Part shown: positions 8,957-21,624 of the stretch, piece after piece
How positions within the stretch are numbered: the first letter of the stretch is position 1
How the letters are laid out: each line of letters starts with the position of its first letter
Origin: Theocolax elegans
Taxonomy: Eukaryota > Arthropoda > Insecta > Hymenoptera > Cerocephalidae
Assembly (NCBI GenBank): GCA_026168455.1
Contig: CM047425.1
Span: 93,747,580 to 93,811,579 of the forward strand
Reading direction: 5' to 3'
DNA: 64,000 nt
Position numbers and translations under genes: made by a program
Notes under the pieces: model-generated
What the model was told of the DNA's origin: nothing
The model's database searches: none
Seen by the model: only the letters and a program-made list of their open reading frames with translations

Positions 8957-10429
8957 TGTGATGTAGCAACATCACTGGGCGTCGGCTGGAGAGTCGTTGC
9001 TGGTGTATACGCGCACCTCCGGACGCGCATCACTCCGCGGTAGTACCCGGGTACTACTCCCGCCGGTGGGGATCGCGCACACCCGGGGAAACGGTCGCGA
9101 GGCACGTTGTTTACGTGCCGGCCCGCGCTCAGTTGTCGCCATCTTGAATCGATCTAGATTCAAGCGCGCGCACACTGAACACGCGGTCCGCGCTCGTATC
9201 GATATGGGGATCACGCGCATATAGTATAGGGAATTTGGAACGCGGATAGTGGGGGAACATGTGTATAAGAGTACGGAGATAAATGTATATTTGAATTTAG
9301 CGCTATTAACTAGAGAATAATTTAGTGATCTATTGAGCCAATCAATAGATGACTTTATTAGAGAATAAGACTTCCGTATGGGTAAATATAACAGCATATT
9401 ACGTTATATGACTGTAATTACCTTAAATACGGAAAGTCGAAATACTAGTTGGGACAATGATAACTTATGCAAATTAGTTGTCATTTTTATTTATAGTGGG
9501 GTAAATACGGGTAGCTTTATTACACCTGTGACGGATACGGAAGGGTTGGAGAAATATAATATTGCCGTATCCCTCGCAGGTAACGAGAGAGAGAACAGAT
9601 AGGAATATTAGGAGATTGAGGGAGATGGAAAATCGGGGAAGAAGTTTGGCGTGACTCGGAAAAACGGATCATCGCCATTCTGATTCTACCCACCGAAAAG
9701 TACAGTGTTTTCCTATATTTCTGATCCTACCGATCGTACAGTGTTGTATTCTGATTTTATCGATCTTAAATCATAGTATTATTTTCGGCATTATACCAAT
9801 CAGGAGATTTTTCAGGGTGATTTATCAGAAATATTAAGCAGGTTTTGAGGAGAATAATCATATATATATATATAAGGAGGAATTGAGGAAAATTATCTAA
9901 TTTAACATATAAATAAATCAGGAGGAAACAACGAACCACCGCACAAATCAGATAATTATATATATCTATCCATAATATATTGGACTGAGTATTATTTTCT
10001 AATTAATTACGATATATATATATATTGGTGAGTTATTTTCATTATTAAAATAATAACTGATTTATTTAGTGGGGACAATAAGGATAAACTCAGTGCGCGT
10101 TTTTTCTTATTAAATTAAATTATTTATTTAATTAATTATAAAGTAACGTTCTCTCTCTCGTGGTTAGTGGTGCCACGGGATCTATTATTAGATCCCGTAA
10201 TATAATTAGTTATATCTAAATTTTGTTAAGGGTGTTAATATTCGTTACGCGGTTTAATAGTTATCCGGAACTATTATTTTATTCAACGGAACTTCCTCTG
10301 GGTGAGTCCACCGGGTAATCAGGACTAATAAACTAATAATTGTTTTTCTTTTCGATGATGTTGGGAATCCGGATATAATTTTATTTACATATTAATTTTT
10401 ATGTTATTTAAATTAATACCAGCATCACA
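8957..10429 (+). repeat. 3' LTR of element 1 (1473 bp)
   Basis: Same sequence as 156-1626, shifted by 8801 bases in the first part and 8803 in the last because of one extra TA unit. It ends CATCACA directly before the AGGT duplication. It supplies the 3' end processing signals of the genomic RNA. Near identity of the two LTRs, which are copied from one template at insertion, marks a very recent event. Confidence 0.95.
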
Positions 10430-10433
10430 AGGT
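10430..10433. repeat. Target site duplication of element 1 (right, AGGT)
   Basis: Second copy of AGGT, directly after the CA end of the 3' LTR. Host sequence continues with ATGAGTG. Confidence 0.9.
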
Positions 10434-10828
10434 ATGAGTGTATACGATGCACGCGCATCCCCTTCAAAATGAGTTTTTTCCGCACGCATGCGCTCTGGAG
10501 CGCCACCTTGGCAATAAATTCGATCGTAATTAAGATTCGCAATTACGCTATCTCGACGGCACGACCGTAAATCTTGTTTATTCTAATTAAAATCGCTCCC
10601 GGCCCGATCCTAATTAAACATCTTCTTAACGAGGAGATTCGCCGGCGCGCACGCGGAAAAGCCATCCTAAATAGCGGAAACGACGCGAAACTCAGCGTTT
10701 AAGAGCCTCTGGCCCTCCCACCCTATCTTCCTCAAGGATCTCGTACCCGCGAGTTCCAGGACAAACCGCGCCTTATCGCCCGATTGCACGGCTACCTCCA
10801 TCCACCAACTACACAGCCATCTCTCTCA

Positions 10829-10851
10829 CCCCCCCCCCTACCCCCACCCCC
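10829..10851 (-). repeat. C-tract cluster (G-quadruplex capable on the minus strand)
   Basis: Runs of ten, five and five C separated by one or two bases (10829-10838, 10841-10845, 10847-10851). The minus strand could form a G-quadruplex. Confidence 0.5.
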
Positions 10852-11077
10852 TCCTCTCACGTTCTCTCTCTCTTTATATAGCTATACGTGTATAGACATC
10901 CTTCCTTTCGAAGTTTGCGAGGATTAATTTCGGTTAACAGGTAACAGCCGCTCAGGGAGGTCCTACCGATCCCTTCTCGACTCTTCACCACCCTACAAAT
11001 TGCCACTCGGCGATGGGTAGAACACGCGCGACAACACGCCTGGGAAATACGCTTTCGAATTTAATCGCTTTCGATAT

Positions 11078-11107
11078 ACGCATACACACATACACACACA
11101 CACACAT
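11078..11107. repeat. AC/TACA microsatellite
   Basis: Short imperfect AC repeat including ACACATACACACACAC. Confidence 0.7.
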
Positions 11108-14100
11108 CACTAAGTCAGGGAAGAGCCGAGTGGATACCCCAAGGATCGTTTTACTTTCTTGGTGGTGCACGCAGAAATCATTCCTCATACTTAGGTTATG
11201 TGGATACGATTCGCACCTGATGCAGAGATAACGCGTTATGGATAAATGGTATTATATGCATTAAATTAGATTCCTGGTACTTTGGCTTTTTCTGCTTTAT
11301 GATCATTGCTGTAGCTGCACGATTATATTAGACTGGTACTTTTCTCCTTCCTTCCACATATTATTCATATTGCTTCTCTCTCCGGCCCTATGTGTGCTAT
11401 CTCCCTGTAATTCCCATTTGATTTGTAATATTGCGGAATTATCTGTATACGAGTAAGTTACATTTTATTACTATACTTACTCTACTTAACATTTCTAGTT
11501 ATTGCTCCTACTTTCTTGGAAAAATGGCTTGTTGTAACCTACAGATTAAAAATCCTTATGAATATTTTATCAAAGCATTCAGTTTTTTTAATAAACTATT
11601 ACTGCTTGTTGTTTAAAACGTTACAAACTAATAGATTAGTAAGTCTAAAAAAGCAAAATGAGGAATCGTACTGAGATAATAATTAATAAATAAGACGCAA
11701 AAATAAAAGTTAATACAAAATAAATTCAATATTTATTTAAGCAAATACCCCCAGTTTGAGCGAGGAAAAAGCATTGGTATTAAGTAAAATAACAATTCAG
11801 TAAAAAATAAACATTGAAAATATCTAAAATATCCCTAGCAATAACAATAAGGAGCATGCTGCTTGCAATTATAAAATCTTGCAAAATCTAAAATCTAATG
11901 TAAAAAATAAAAATCGCACCACAATAAAATTTATATTATCACAAATAAACAACTATAATGTTATACCATATTTTCTCATAGCACTCAACATTACATTACC
12001 AATCAATAACATCAGAAATTTTTGGGGCACTTACTAAATTATAATATCTCGAAAGATAAATTAGGAAGAAAAACAAACGGGCCCCAGTAGTAATATACAT
12101 TTACTTGGTATATCCAGTAATAAATCTTTATTTTCTCGAATATAGATCGTTATAATAATCTCGTTGGCACTCGTAAATTTATGAAAATTCAAGATTAAAT
12201 TAATCCGCAATATTTCAAGTAGCGCGTATAACCCGCCAACGACGTTGGGCTTCTTCGTTGGTATATAATCTAAAAAAATAAGGGATTTGAGATAAAGGTA
12301 CGCGCGACATTCGTTTTGTTATACGGGGCAATCGTTCGCGAAGGAAGGAACGCACTACGAGAATATAAGAAGGAGGAAAAAAGTGTAAGAACAAAGTTCC
12401 GGAAGTACCCACCGAGGTCACGTTTCCATGGAATTTATGGTTACTTTCGCAACGAACATTTTCCTATGCTTCTCAAACGGAATCAACCACTAATTCTGTT
12501 TAGTGCTCCCTCGGGCCGTGTCTTTATCTTTACCGAGCGACGATAGGGCAGTTTCCCCTCGTCGATTTTCCAAGTAGATAAAGTCCGTAACGGACGGCGC
12601 GACTTTGGCTTATACGCGGTTATTATTAAACTCGGTGTAAGCGGAATAAAAGTTACTGCTAAGTATGCCTTTTCTCCAATAAATGACTTTGAAATGTCTT
12701 GTGAGATATTCACAACTATATTATACGACTCTGCGATTAATACGGCTGCTCTCGAAAGTTTGAGAATCATTTAGTTTAACCGAGAACCTTAGTCCTAATG
12801 GTTATTGTTACAGAATAATCTCCATATCCAATGGAAATACACGTAGGAAGGCAATGTAAAAAAAAAAAAATAAATACTTTAGCGCAGCCATACGGTGAAA
12901 GAGAAAATTACGAAATTGAGAGTTTGTTACATCAATTAACGAAATTAGTCAAACAAGCAAGTGACTCTCAAGCCTTTCAATCACATTAATTGATTTTAGA
13001 AAGAACGAAGGTCACTTTGACTTCTGAAAGCTCTAAAGGGATAGAAATGGCTTCGGAGCACATGAGTTAAGTTCCAAGACTTCCGCCTCGCTTACTTCGG
13101 AGTTGAAAGGCAGTGAAGAAGGACAGAATTCCTGACTGGTCGTTAATCGGTGCCGGGCTGAAGGCCTTTATTAAAAGAATCGAAGAGAAATGTGGGCGTA
13201 CTCCTGGAGAATTCTCAAGTGTATCTCCAGCCGCCCTACCGAAAGATGGAGAGGCTCGTTTTAATCACGTTCACGCCCTCTGTCGTTGTGCGTTGGACTG
13301 GTCCCCTTTGATTCGCGAAAAAGGACTCTCCGACTCGTGGAGATTGGAAAAGTGTAGAAGATAGAAGGGCACCACCAGCCACCCGCCCCTCCCAACAATA
13401 GCTAACAATCACCTCTGGAGTTTCCTAATGAATCGACAAAGAGGCGGAACTCTATGGTGTTACTATTGCTGCCGTTAGCGCACAGATGCTCCGGATTGAT
13501 TGGGGGCTGGCTCACTTGTCCGGTCTCGAGAGTATACTATCGCTCGAGAATTCATTTGATTTCCGCATTTTTCGACTCAATTTAATGAAAACCTTCCGAC
13601 GGAAATCGCTCCAACTCTTAAGGAGGGTAAGATTTATTATTCAAATGAAAACGTCAATCTAAATTAAATCGGTTAATGAAATATCTTGTTATTACCGAAG
13701 TTTAGAAACTCTTGGTCAAAATCCAAGACTTTATTCGTTAATATTAATTTTAAATACCATAGTATCTTACTTTCATTTGATAATTTTTCCATTCTGTTGG
13801 AATAAGATGATTAATGTAGTAGGATTCGATTAAATATATAAGGTATATGTGTAATTCCGAATATCGTAAATCCTTTACTTCTAATGTACCACGAATAGGG
13901 TTCAAAATATCATTTCTTTTATTAATTCCGCTCGTTATCGTGGATAATCGCGCGATATGGTAGCCGCAAGTAAAGAAAAAAAAGCGGCAGGCGAGCTTTC
14001 AGCGCAGTAATGAAGTAAGCCTGCCTTACGATGGTTAATCGTATATATATACGTACACACGTATAAAGGTAACGAGGGAGAAACAAGCCGAGCGTAAATA

Positions 14101-15289
14101 ATGCGTGTTATTGTCGAGTTCCCGCTGGTGCTGCTGCATCATTAACCCTATCTTGGATCTCGGGGCACAGCGGGTGTCGCGTCGCGCTCGCTGTGCAACT
14201 CTTTACACGCCAGGACACACCGCGAAAGCGAAAGAGAGAGATAGAGAGACAGAGAGGGATAGACAGAAAGAGAGAGTGAGAGTAAGAGAGAAAGAGAGAG
14301 GTTAAGCAATGCATGTGTGCGTGCGGTTCATCTTGGTGAGCCGGCGACACAATGCCCGGCTAATAGTGCCTTCAAGGTGGTGCGATCCTGTGGCTAAAAC
14401 CGGGCCCCGCAGACTTATTAAACTTTTGTCAGACGTTACCGTATATATAAATATATACATACAGCTTCCCGTGGTAGCAAACGAGAAACGGGACGAGATT
14501 TAGTTCCTGAGCAGCTTGACCCTGGATCGCCGGGTGTCGTGATTCATATTTGTTTTGGTACCGGGTTAATACATTTGTTCCGTCTAGCATAAGCATTTTG
14601 AAATATTTTAAGTTTATTTTTTTCCCTTTCGATGATAACAGTAATTAATTGATTGCTTAATTACAACTCTTAAATTATTATATATTATTTTTATTAAATT
14701 TTTTATCTAAGGTTCTGCGAATTCTATACAAACACGAATACTTCTTAAATACTTGTAGAACCATAAGCTGCTTAATTAGTATTTCTATATTCATAAAGTA
14801 TCCTTATGAAAATATAAATAATAAGAAATGAAAAATTGTATTAATTAAAATTTATAATTATTTTTGAAGATCTCAAAGATACATAACCTAATTTAATATG
14901 CAAACTGCAAAATTAAAGCACTTACACTTTTTTATACGCGAGAAAAGTACGTCATCGTCAAGTGTAATAAAGATTCAAGACAGCGATTACGTGTTTTATG
15001 TATCTTTATAAAGAGAAAATATTTCTACATATTTACCTCTTTTCTCATAACAGTTTTTCATACTTTATAACTACACACATTAGCATACATTTAATTAATT
15101 TGTGAATCATATTTGGGACACATGAAAGTGAGTGGTACAAGTAAATATTACCTATGTTTATTTGCATAGTTGGGAAGAATTGTTATGATGAGATATTAAG
15201 TTTCGTAAATATACGTCGGTATAATATTTTACAACTCTAGTAAAATATCGGGGTTAATGTAATAATAGAAATCGCGTAAGTTACTTAAG

Positions 15290-15617
15290 GGGATGTCGGA
15301 CTCAAAAATCATTTTTAATACTTTTTTATAAACTAAAAAATAAATTTTTGAAAAAACCCTGAACACCATACTCTTAAGCATGTTTTAAATAGTACACTCA
15401 AATTTTTTCAGATTTTTAAATTTGTAATTTAATTCTGATTTTTGCATTGAAAATTCATACCTTTTTAAAATTTATTTTTTCTTAAAATATCAAAACGCTA
15501 TGCCCTGTCTTTTGTTTTAAACTACCCATATGAATTTTTTCAGATTTTTAATTCGATATTACCAAGATAATTCTTATGTTGAAGGTGTAGATCCCTGTAA
15601 CTTGGGTCCGACATCCC
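15290..15617. mobile_element. MITE-like element with 16-bp terminal inverted repeats
   Basis: GGGATGTCGGACTCAA (15290-15305) is repeated inverted as TTGGGTCCGACATCCC (15602-15617), with one mismatch. The 328-bp unit is AT-rich inside, contains two related TTTTTTCAGATTTTTAA-type stretches (near 15403 and 15535), and has no open frame. This is the layout of a small non-autonomous DNA transposon. No clear target duplication is seen, so the outer limits and the superfamily are uncertain. Confidence 0.65.
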
Positions 15618-16406
15618 GTAAAATGAGATTCTCAAATATTTTATTTTGAATATTGTAGATACGAGTGATTTACAAATATCTGGAATTAAATAAAACTGAA
15701 TTATGGGTGTTGTAGAACAATCATTGACGCTTCTAACATAATAAACTAGTGAACGTGACTATGTCATCAATAGAACAAGTAGTATTCGACAGTGATATGG
15801 GTACTCAAACGTATACACGTTTAACGTGAGCTCAACATTATACAGGGTTGATGACGCGATCCTCCACCAATTTTTATTTCGACCGCAAAATGTCATGTGG
15901 GTGCTGGAACGTTGTTGCCCAATAACACAAAGAGGGATCACAAAAATAATCCGAAGCGCGCCCTCGATGAAAATTGGGGTTGACAACAAATGTAAAATAT
16001 TACATATAGTTATATCAAGAATGTAGTATCGCAAAATAATAACCTATAAAATGTAAACTTCGTAAAACCTTATGTTAATCCCCACGGCAAATTATAAATC
16101 AATTGGATGCGCGACTCTAAATCAAAGAGCTGTAGAAATAAACAACTTGAAAAGTTCCCGTCAATTGTAATATCCTTTTGAATCAAAGCACGACAACTCT
16201 CGTCCATAAATTTAATAAATAAACAGCATATCGAGCTCGACACGCTATATCTCAGTTGCGTCCCTTTTTTTCATCGAGCCGTACCACAAATCACGCAAGC
16301 AACGTTTTCCGCAACGCGGGCATCCGCGTGGCAATTGAATACCACTGGTTTATGGGATCCGGGTGAAACCGACGGGGGTGGCAAACTCCCCTCGCTATCG
16401 CTCGTC

Positions 16407-16459
<53 letters not shown>

Positions 16460-17062
16460 CGGCGTGCCATCCGTCAGAGTGAAGGCCGCCGCAGGGGATC
16501 ACCCTTCATCACTCATCAATGGGGCCTCGCATGTACGGTCCTGATGTGTGTATGTATACCTATACGTATAGAGATCAGTGCGGTTATATGCGCGATATCT
16601 CTCTTTCCTGTTCAGAAGGGGGTTTAATGCGTCTCATGTGGCGAGCACGTGAATATCATGCGCGCTAATGAACGTATCTCAATATGTCTGCTCCGGCAAT
16701 TTGCATCAGCCTTCTCTCTGATGGATTTGCGAGACGTGGGATCCCCGGGTAACGAGAAATGATTACCGGCTGTGGCTTCGAAGGCCTCTTTCTCGCTTTC
16801 TCGGTCCAGACACGCCTGATTGAGTGCTTAAATTTTAAAGTATATATGTATATAACCGCGCCTGCCTCTACATTATTCGGGGAGTGACTGATTTCGGATT
16901 GAACGCTGACAGCCGACTTTGTATACGCATTTTTGGCCAGACCTCTAACCGTTTTCTTCCTCTCAAAAAACACTCTTCAGCTCTCAGCTGTTCAAATTGA
17001 TTTATTACTTTAATGTTTATGTTTTTCCGTATCCTGCAAGGTTATACCATTCGCGTAAAAAT
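15618..17062. other. Noncoding host sequence with GA microsatellite
   Basis: About 1.4 kb. Open frames of 66-102 codons carry no known domain. A GA repeat lies at 16410-16457. Nothing else recognised. Confidence 0.5.
16410..16457. repeat. (AG)n microsatellite
   Basis: Perfect AG dinucleotide run of about 48 bases. Confidence 0.9.
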
Positions 17063-17526
17063 TACCCGCGTAAAAATATAAACTATTGCCACTATATTGC
17101 CGAGCAATGGGCAATAGCTATTGCAAACATATTGCCAATATGTTGCCGCGACAATTGGCAATGTATTGCCAACATATCTCCAAACGTACAATCGCCCATA
17201 TATTTGCCAAATATTGCCAATAGTTACTGTCTTACCTTTTGTAAACGATTACCAATATGTTGGCCATAGTTCATAAATTAAAAAAAAAAATAAAAAAAAA
17301 ATATTAGCCAGCCGCGGGATTTGAACCTTCAATCTTTAGATCGGAACGCTGGCTCTTTACCACTGAGCCATTTTGCTATTTTGTTACTAAGAGTTAATTT
17401 CAGGCTATAAAGAACAGTTGAAGATATGGTAAAAAAATTTCTAAGTCCAAATTTTATGAATTCAGCAATAGCTATTGCCCATTGCTCGGCAATATAGTGG
17501 CAATAGTTTATATTTTTACGCGGGTA
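17063..17526. mobile_element. 464-bp element with perfect 62-bp terminal inverted repeats
   Basis: Bases 17063-17124 and 17465-17526 are exact reverse complements over 62 positions by reading. The interior holds many ATTGCC/GGCAAT units (17080-17240), an A-rich run (17280-17301) and a tRNA-like Pol III unit on the minus strand (17301-17375). The left repeat is preceded by a partial copy of its own start (CGCGTAAAAAT at 17052-17062 and again at 17068-17078). No protein is encoded. It looks like a non-autonomous DNA transposon or foldback element. No target duplication was found, so the exact ends are uncertain. Confidence 0.7.
17301..17375 (-). ncRNA. tRNA-like Pol III unit (tRNA pseudogene or tRNA-derived element)
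   Basis: On the minus strand an A box (TGGCTCAGTGGT, 17370-17359) with a closing GCTC...GAGC D arm is followed by a perfect B box (GGTTCAAATCC, 17327-17317). Long T runs follow (17300-17280), which would terminate Pol III. The anticodon stem and the acceptor stem do not pair, so it is unlikely to be a working tRNA and no isotype can be given. It resembles the head of a tRNA-derived SINE or a decayed tRNA copy carried inside the inverted-repeat element. Confidence 0.6.
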
Positions 17527-17713
17527 CTTTCTCTATGGTTTTTGCAAGCCCAAAAGTTGGTGCACTGTATACATGTACTTATAATCTAATAAATATGTGT
17601 ATATTAAACACATTACATCGAAGGATTATGCTAAATCACTTTACTTATATTACAAATACATAAAATTTAATTCATGTTAAAGTTTGAATTTATCACTTGG
17701 TGGTTTTTCAATA

Positions 17714-17777
17714 TTATGTAATTGATTTTATCGATCTTCCGAGTCAAAGGTGTAGGTCGATAAAATCAACTACATAA
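17714..17777. repeat. 21-bp inverted repeat (hairpin)
   Basis: 17714-17734 and 17757-17777 are reverse complements with one mismatch around a 22-base loop. It may be a decayed inverted-repeat element or a transcribed hairpin; sequence alone does not say which. Confidence 0.6.
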
Positions 17778-18177
17778 CATAAAATTTAAGGTAGTTCGTG
17801 CATTAATTGAAAATTCGTGAAATCTAATGACATTTTTATAAATTATTAATTAATACGTAATACACTCTTAGACAAATTGTGACATCAGGTGGCCAACGAA
17901 ATAAAAACAAAATTTATATGCTTAAAAATCGAATTTTTTACGCAGCCCTTATGGAAAAGTGATGTTTATTTTCTCCGGAACAGAGAAAAGCTAGAGGGTA
18001 GAAGGTTAGATTTCGAGGGTTTTAATGGCGAACCGAAATGCATGTCTTCCCGAACATTCTAAGAAAGATATTTAGTAATAAAGTGGAGAACATTTATACA
18101 TACAGGTTAAACCGACTCAGGCACTGGATCAGCTGATTAAGATCCGCGTGCGCGTATAGATAGTAACATCACTACTT

Positions 18178-18197
18178 TAATTAATTAATTAATTAAT
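18178..18197. repeat. (TTAA)n microsatellite
   Basis: Five TTAA/TAAT units in a row. Confidence 0.8.
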
Positions 18198-19995
18198 ATT
18201 TATTGTATGCACAATAATTATTTCTATTTAAGTGTATTAGAAAGCGTAATGTACAAAATGCAAAAGCAACACTTATTTGACCAGCAATTGGACGTTTTTC
18301 TTTTAATCGTAGCATACATGTAAATTTACACACCCTTTTATAAAATAAATTATGATTGTATACTTATTCCAGGTGAATGAATATCATGGAAAAAAGTAAA
18401 ATATTATTAAGACTACCGGAGGAGTCAGTAGATTGTTTAAAGATATTGTAGCGCCGGTAGGTAATTGCCTACCCATGAATTAATAATATTTTTTTCGTTC
18501 TCCAAGAGCAATATACACTCAACACAATGGAGATACATGAGGATATTATTCTTGGAAGCCGAGGCGGGCGCAGAGTGACAAATATGTGGTTATATATACC
18601 CCTGGTGTCGTGCGAAGCGTCCTCGTGACACGCGAATAAGGGTAGGCGCTTCATCTCTGTCAGCTCTTCATTACTCATACAGGATTCGGTAAAGAAAAAG
18701 CGACAGGAACGACTGGTTCTGCACGGAGTCACGGAGCTCTTTGGTAAAAAGAAATCTTCCAGATGTTGCCGCGGTCAATAAATTACCGATTTGAAAGATA
18801 TTGAAGGGACCACGCAGTCGAATAACAATTGGGTAAGTCAAATTCGTTTCGTGTAATCCACATTTCTTTTTCACGGGTATATTTCGAAAAGGGGAAGTTG
18901 TATACCTCACTCTGTTTATGCAATATACCTTTTGGTTAATTTGTCACGGGATAAGCGTGTTATATATTTCTCGCCGGGGTTTGATTTACGTCCTCCCGGT
19001 GCTATTGCTATGTATCAATTTAGATACGCTTCAAAATACAAAGAGCTTGTTAATATTGTCAATTAATTTGCTTAGCTACTCGGTCCTCTGTACAATGATG
19101 TATGTTTTATAGATTTAATGAATTGTCTCCACGATATCTACCTATATACACATACATATTTAACAGTTATAACCGTTAGGTGGTATTTAAATAAATATTA
19201 TATAGATTCAGAAAGCATCAGATATAAATTATATTTAGCTGTTACATTAAATTATTCAATTTTCTTTATATTTTGGCAATCTATTGCTCGTAAAAGTATA
19301 CAATATATACTCAACAAAAGACACTATTGTACGCAGTGCAATAATTTAATTAAATTGATTAAATTATATAAATTTATTATATATTATGTACGGTAAAATG
19401 GACCTATTAATTCACCGTAGCATCAATAAAGTCAAGCAAATGCTTTAGGAAATATCTTCGCCAAATATAATGGCGCCATTGAACGAGCATATCCATAAAC
19501 TACAATACGAGAAGAGGCTCTTGTGAACCAACGTACTCAAAAATTGCGAGTCAAGTAGTCATGATACTTTATGAAATAGTGGAAACGCACTTAATGATTA
19601 CACACGTACACACAAAGACCAACGCCGAAAAACGACGCAGTGGCGCAAAGAGGAGGTAAACGTATATATCTACAATATTTTCCCGAAAAATGTTCCCCTT
19701 CCTATCTCCTTTCGAAAAGTCGTAACGTTCCAAGAAATTAAATAAATGACATCATTTGGCAGAGTTGGCCCATTACGTGCCCTTACGGTGGCTATAGCAC
19801 GAGTAGAGTCGCAATATCATCCGCGTATATACCAACTGTCGCCCTCCTTCCATATCCCCGAAGCGAGAAAAGTAAAAATGAAAGAGAACCGAACGAGAGG
19901 GAGAGAAAAGAAGTTGGAGATGAAAAAGGAAAGACTCGAGGAAAGTAGCAGTGTCGTCGCGGAAAAGAGGTTCTGTTAAGGTCAGCTCCAGTACG

Positions 19996-20043
19996 ATATA
20001 TATGTATATATATATATAAGTGTGTGTGTGTGTGTGCGTGTGT
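19996..20043. repeat. (TA)n and (TG)n compound microsatellite
   Basis: A TA run (19996-20018) is followed by a TG run (20020-20043). A CA-rich stretch 20 bases on (20055-20084) could pair with the TG run. Confidence 0.85.
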
Positions 20044-20482
20044 AGAATGTATACATATACACACGAATACTCACACACGCACGTATAACGAAACGAGACA
20101 TAACGACCAGCAGGCCAACGTATAAAAGTCGAACGTATACGCGAGGAAAAAAGAGGGATATCGGAATGGCGAAAGAAAGAAAGAGAAAAATATAAAGAGA
20201 GAGGGAGAGAGAGAGAGAGACAGAGGGAGAGGGAGAGAAGGAGAGAAGTTACAATTTCGTCGGGCGATCGCGCAAGCAGAGTTTTTGCTGAAACCGGCGC
20301 GAGTGACCGCAAAACGTGAGAGCTGGACTCAAGCAATACCCCAAGAGTTCCTGCTTTGGCGTTTTACAAAGTCATTCGAACAAGATGGTGCGTGATAATG
20401 GCACCTTATAGGGGAAAAGCAATTTCTGCCCACTACCCCCAGTTCGCGTCGATTTCTGCCTCTTCTCTCTCCCTATCTCTAT

Positions 20483-20485
<3 letters not shown>

Positions 20486-20544
<59 letters not shown>
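20486..20544. repeat. (TC)n microsatellite
   Basis: TC dinucleotide run of about 59 bases, the longest in the window. Confidence 0.92.
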
Positions 20545-20551
<7 letters not shown>

Positions 20552-21598
20552 GACCCCCTCTCGATTTTCTCGGTTTTTTTGTCCTCGTTGGTTACGACAT
20601 ACCCACCGACGTAATGCCTCCACCACTTCGATTCTCGCCTCTTAGCGTAACCTCTAATTTTCCTGTAATCTCCTGGAGAGAAACGAGCGAGGAGCTTCTT
20701 CGCGTTCAACGAAACAGCACGTTTCACGACCTCGTATACCTATTTATGTGAACTGCAAGCTGCTTCGATATTGCACTTTTCTCCGTCAGCTAAACTAATC
20801 GACTTGTGAACTACATTTTTCAGGAGGATATCCGATTTGCAATGAAAAATTATTATGGATTTCGAAAATATGGATTTCGTTATCGTACGTTATCGGGTTA
20901 TTGAAATTAATTAATGTTTTAAATCAATTTACTGATAATATAAATTATCAATGAATGACATTAACAATGATTAACATAACAAATATCAATTACAAACGAA
21001 AATTCTAATTATCTCTACGTCATAATGTATGTAATAAAAATCAATTATAAGTAAAGCAGATCGGAAACGTAAACGAATAGGAAGGTTGTTCTAGCATTCA
21101 TCATGTGTCTTAGATCCTTTTAATATAGACGTACATTTGTCAGAAAAGCTGTCGAGGACTTAATTTTTTCCTGAGAGATTCGAGACCGGTAGAAGTCATC
21201 TGACAAGAACACGATTTATTTCACCCAAGAAGAGCGGTACTCGTGGACGTGAATTTACGAAGTTATACAAAAGCCCAGCGAGGACGGAAGTCAAGTCGAA
21301 AGACGTTCGTAACGGGATATCGTGTACAGTCTCTGTGCTGGTTTTTTTTTCCTTCAAAGCGTTTGTAACCTCAGTAGCCGCGAGCGTACTTTGCCCTGTA
21401 CGCGCGATATGTCTCGCGTTGTAACCAAGAGAGAAAGCAAACCCCTCTCGCTTCCCAGCAGATATAAATTTTCTGATATTCGACCGTTCGTGTCGTTTGA
21501 AATGGGGCAGTTTTCTCGGGACCTAATGGTTATTGCCTTTCTCGGCCGACATATTGCGTTCCCTCCAGTGCAATGTGTGCGACCGATATATCAGACCA

Positions 21599-21624
21599 CC
21601 CCCCAACCCCCCTCTCCCCTCCCC
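21599..21624 (-). repeat. Four C tracts (G-quadruplex motif on the minus strand)
   Basis: Tracts of six, six, four and four C with linkers of one to three bases (21599-21604, 21607-21612, 21616-21619, 21621-21624). They satisfy the usual four-tract rule on the minus strand. Confidence 0.6.

Larger units (their letters stand above)
156..10429 (+). mobile_element. Element 1: complete Ty3/Gypsy-type LTR retrotransposon
   Basis: The order is 5' LTR (156-1626), primer binding site (1629-1642), leader, gag (2742-5117), pol by -1 frameshift (to 8719), polypurine tract (8945-8953), 3' LTR (8957-10429). Flanking AGGT at 152-155 and 10430-10433 is a 4-bp target duplication. The pol order protease-RT-RNase H-integrase with a GPY/F end is typical of Ty3/Gypsy. 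Only 237 bases separate the pol stop from the 3' LTR, so there is no env. Long LTRs with a tRNA-Lys primer recall the insect Osvaldo/Ulysses type, but that placement is inference. All frames are open and the LTRs are nearly identical, so this is a young and possibly active copy. Confidence 0.97.
10434..15289. other. Noncoding host sequence, no gene recognised
   Basis: About 4.9 kb. Open frames here are at most 95 codons and resemble no family I know. Contents: C-rich tracts at 10829-10851, an AC repeat at 11078-11107, a very AT-rich block at 11600-12200, an A run near 12858, and a purine-rich tract at 14224-14302. No tRNA, rRNA or conserved RNA was recognised. Introns or distal regulatory DNA of an unseen gene remain possible. 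Confidence 0.5.

Noticed and set aside
18456..18473. GGTAGG/CCTACC near-palindrome
   Set aside because: Short and isolated, with no supporting context.
19773..20336. 187-codon minus frame
   Set aside because: Most of it reads CT/GA and TG/TA simple repeats, giving SLSLSL and THTHTH runs.
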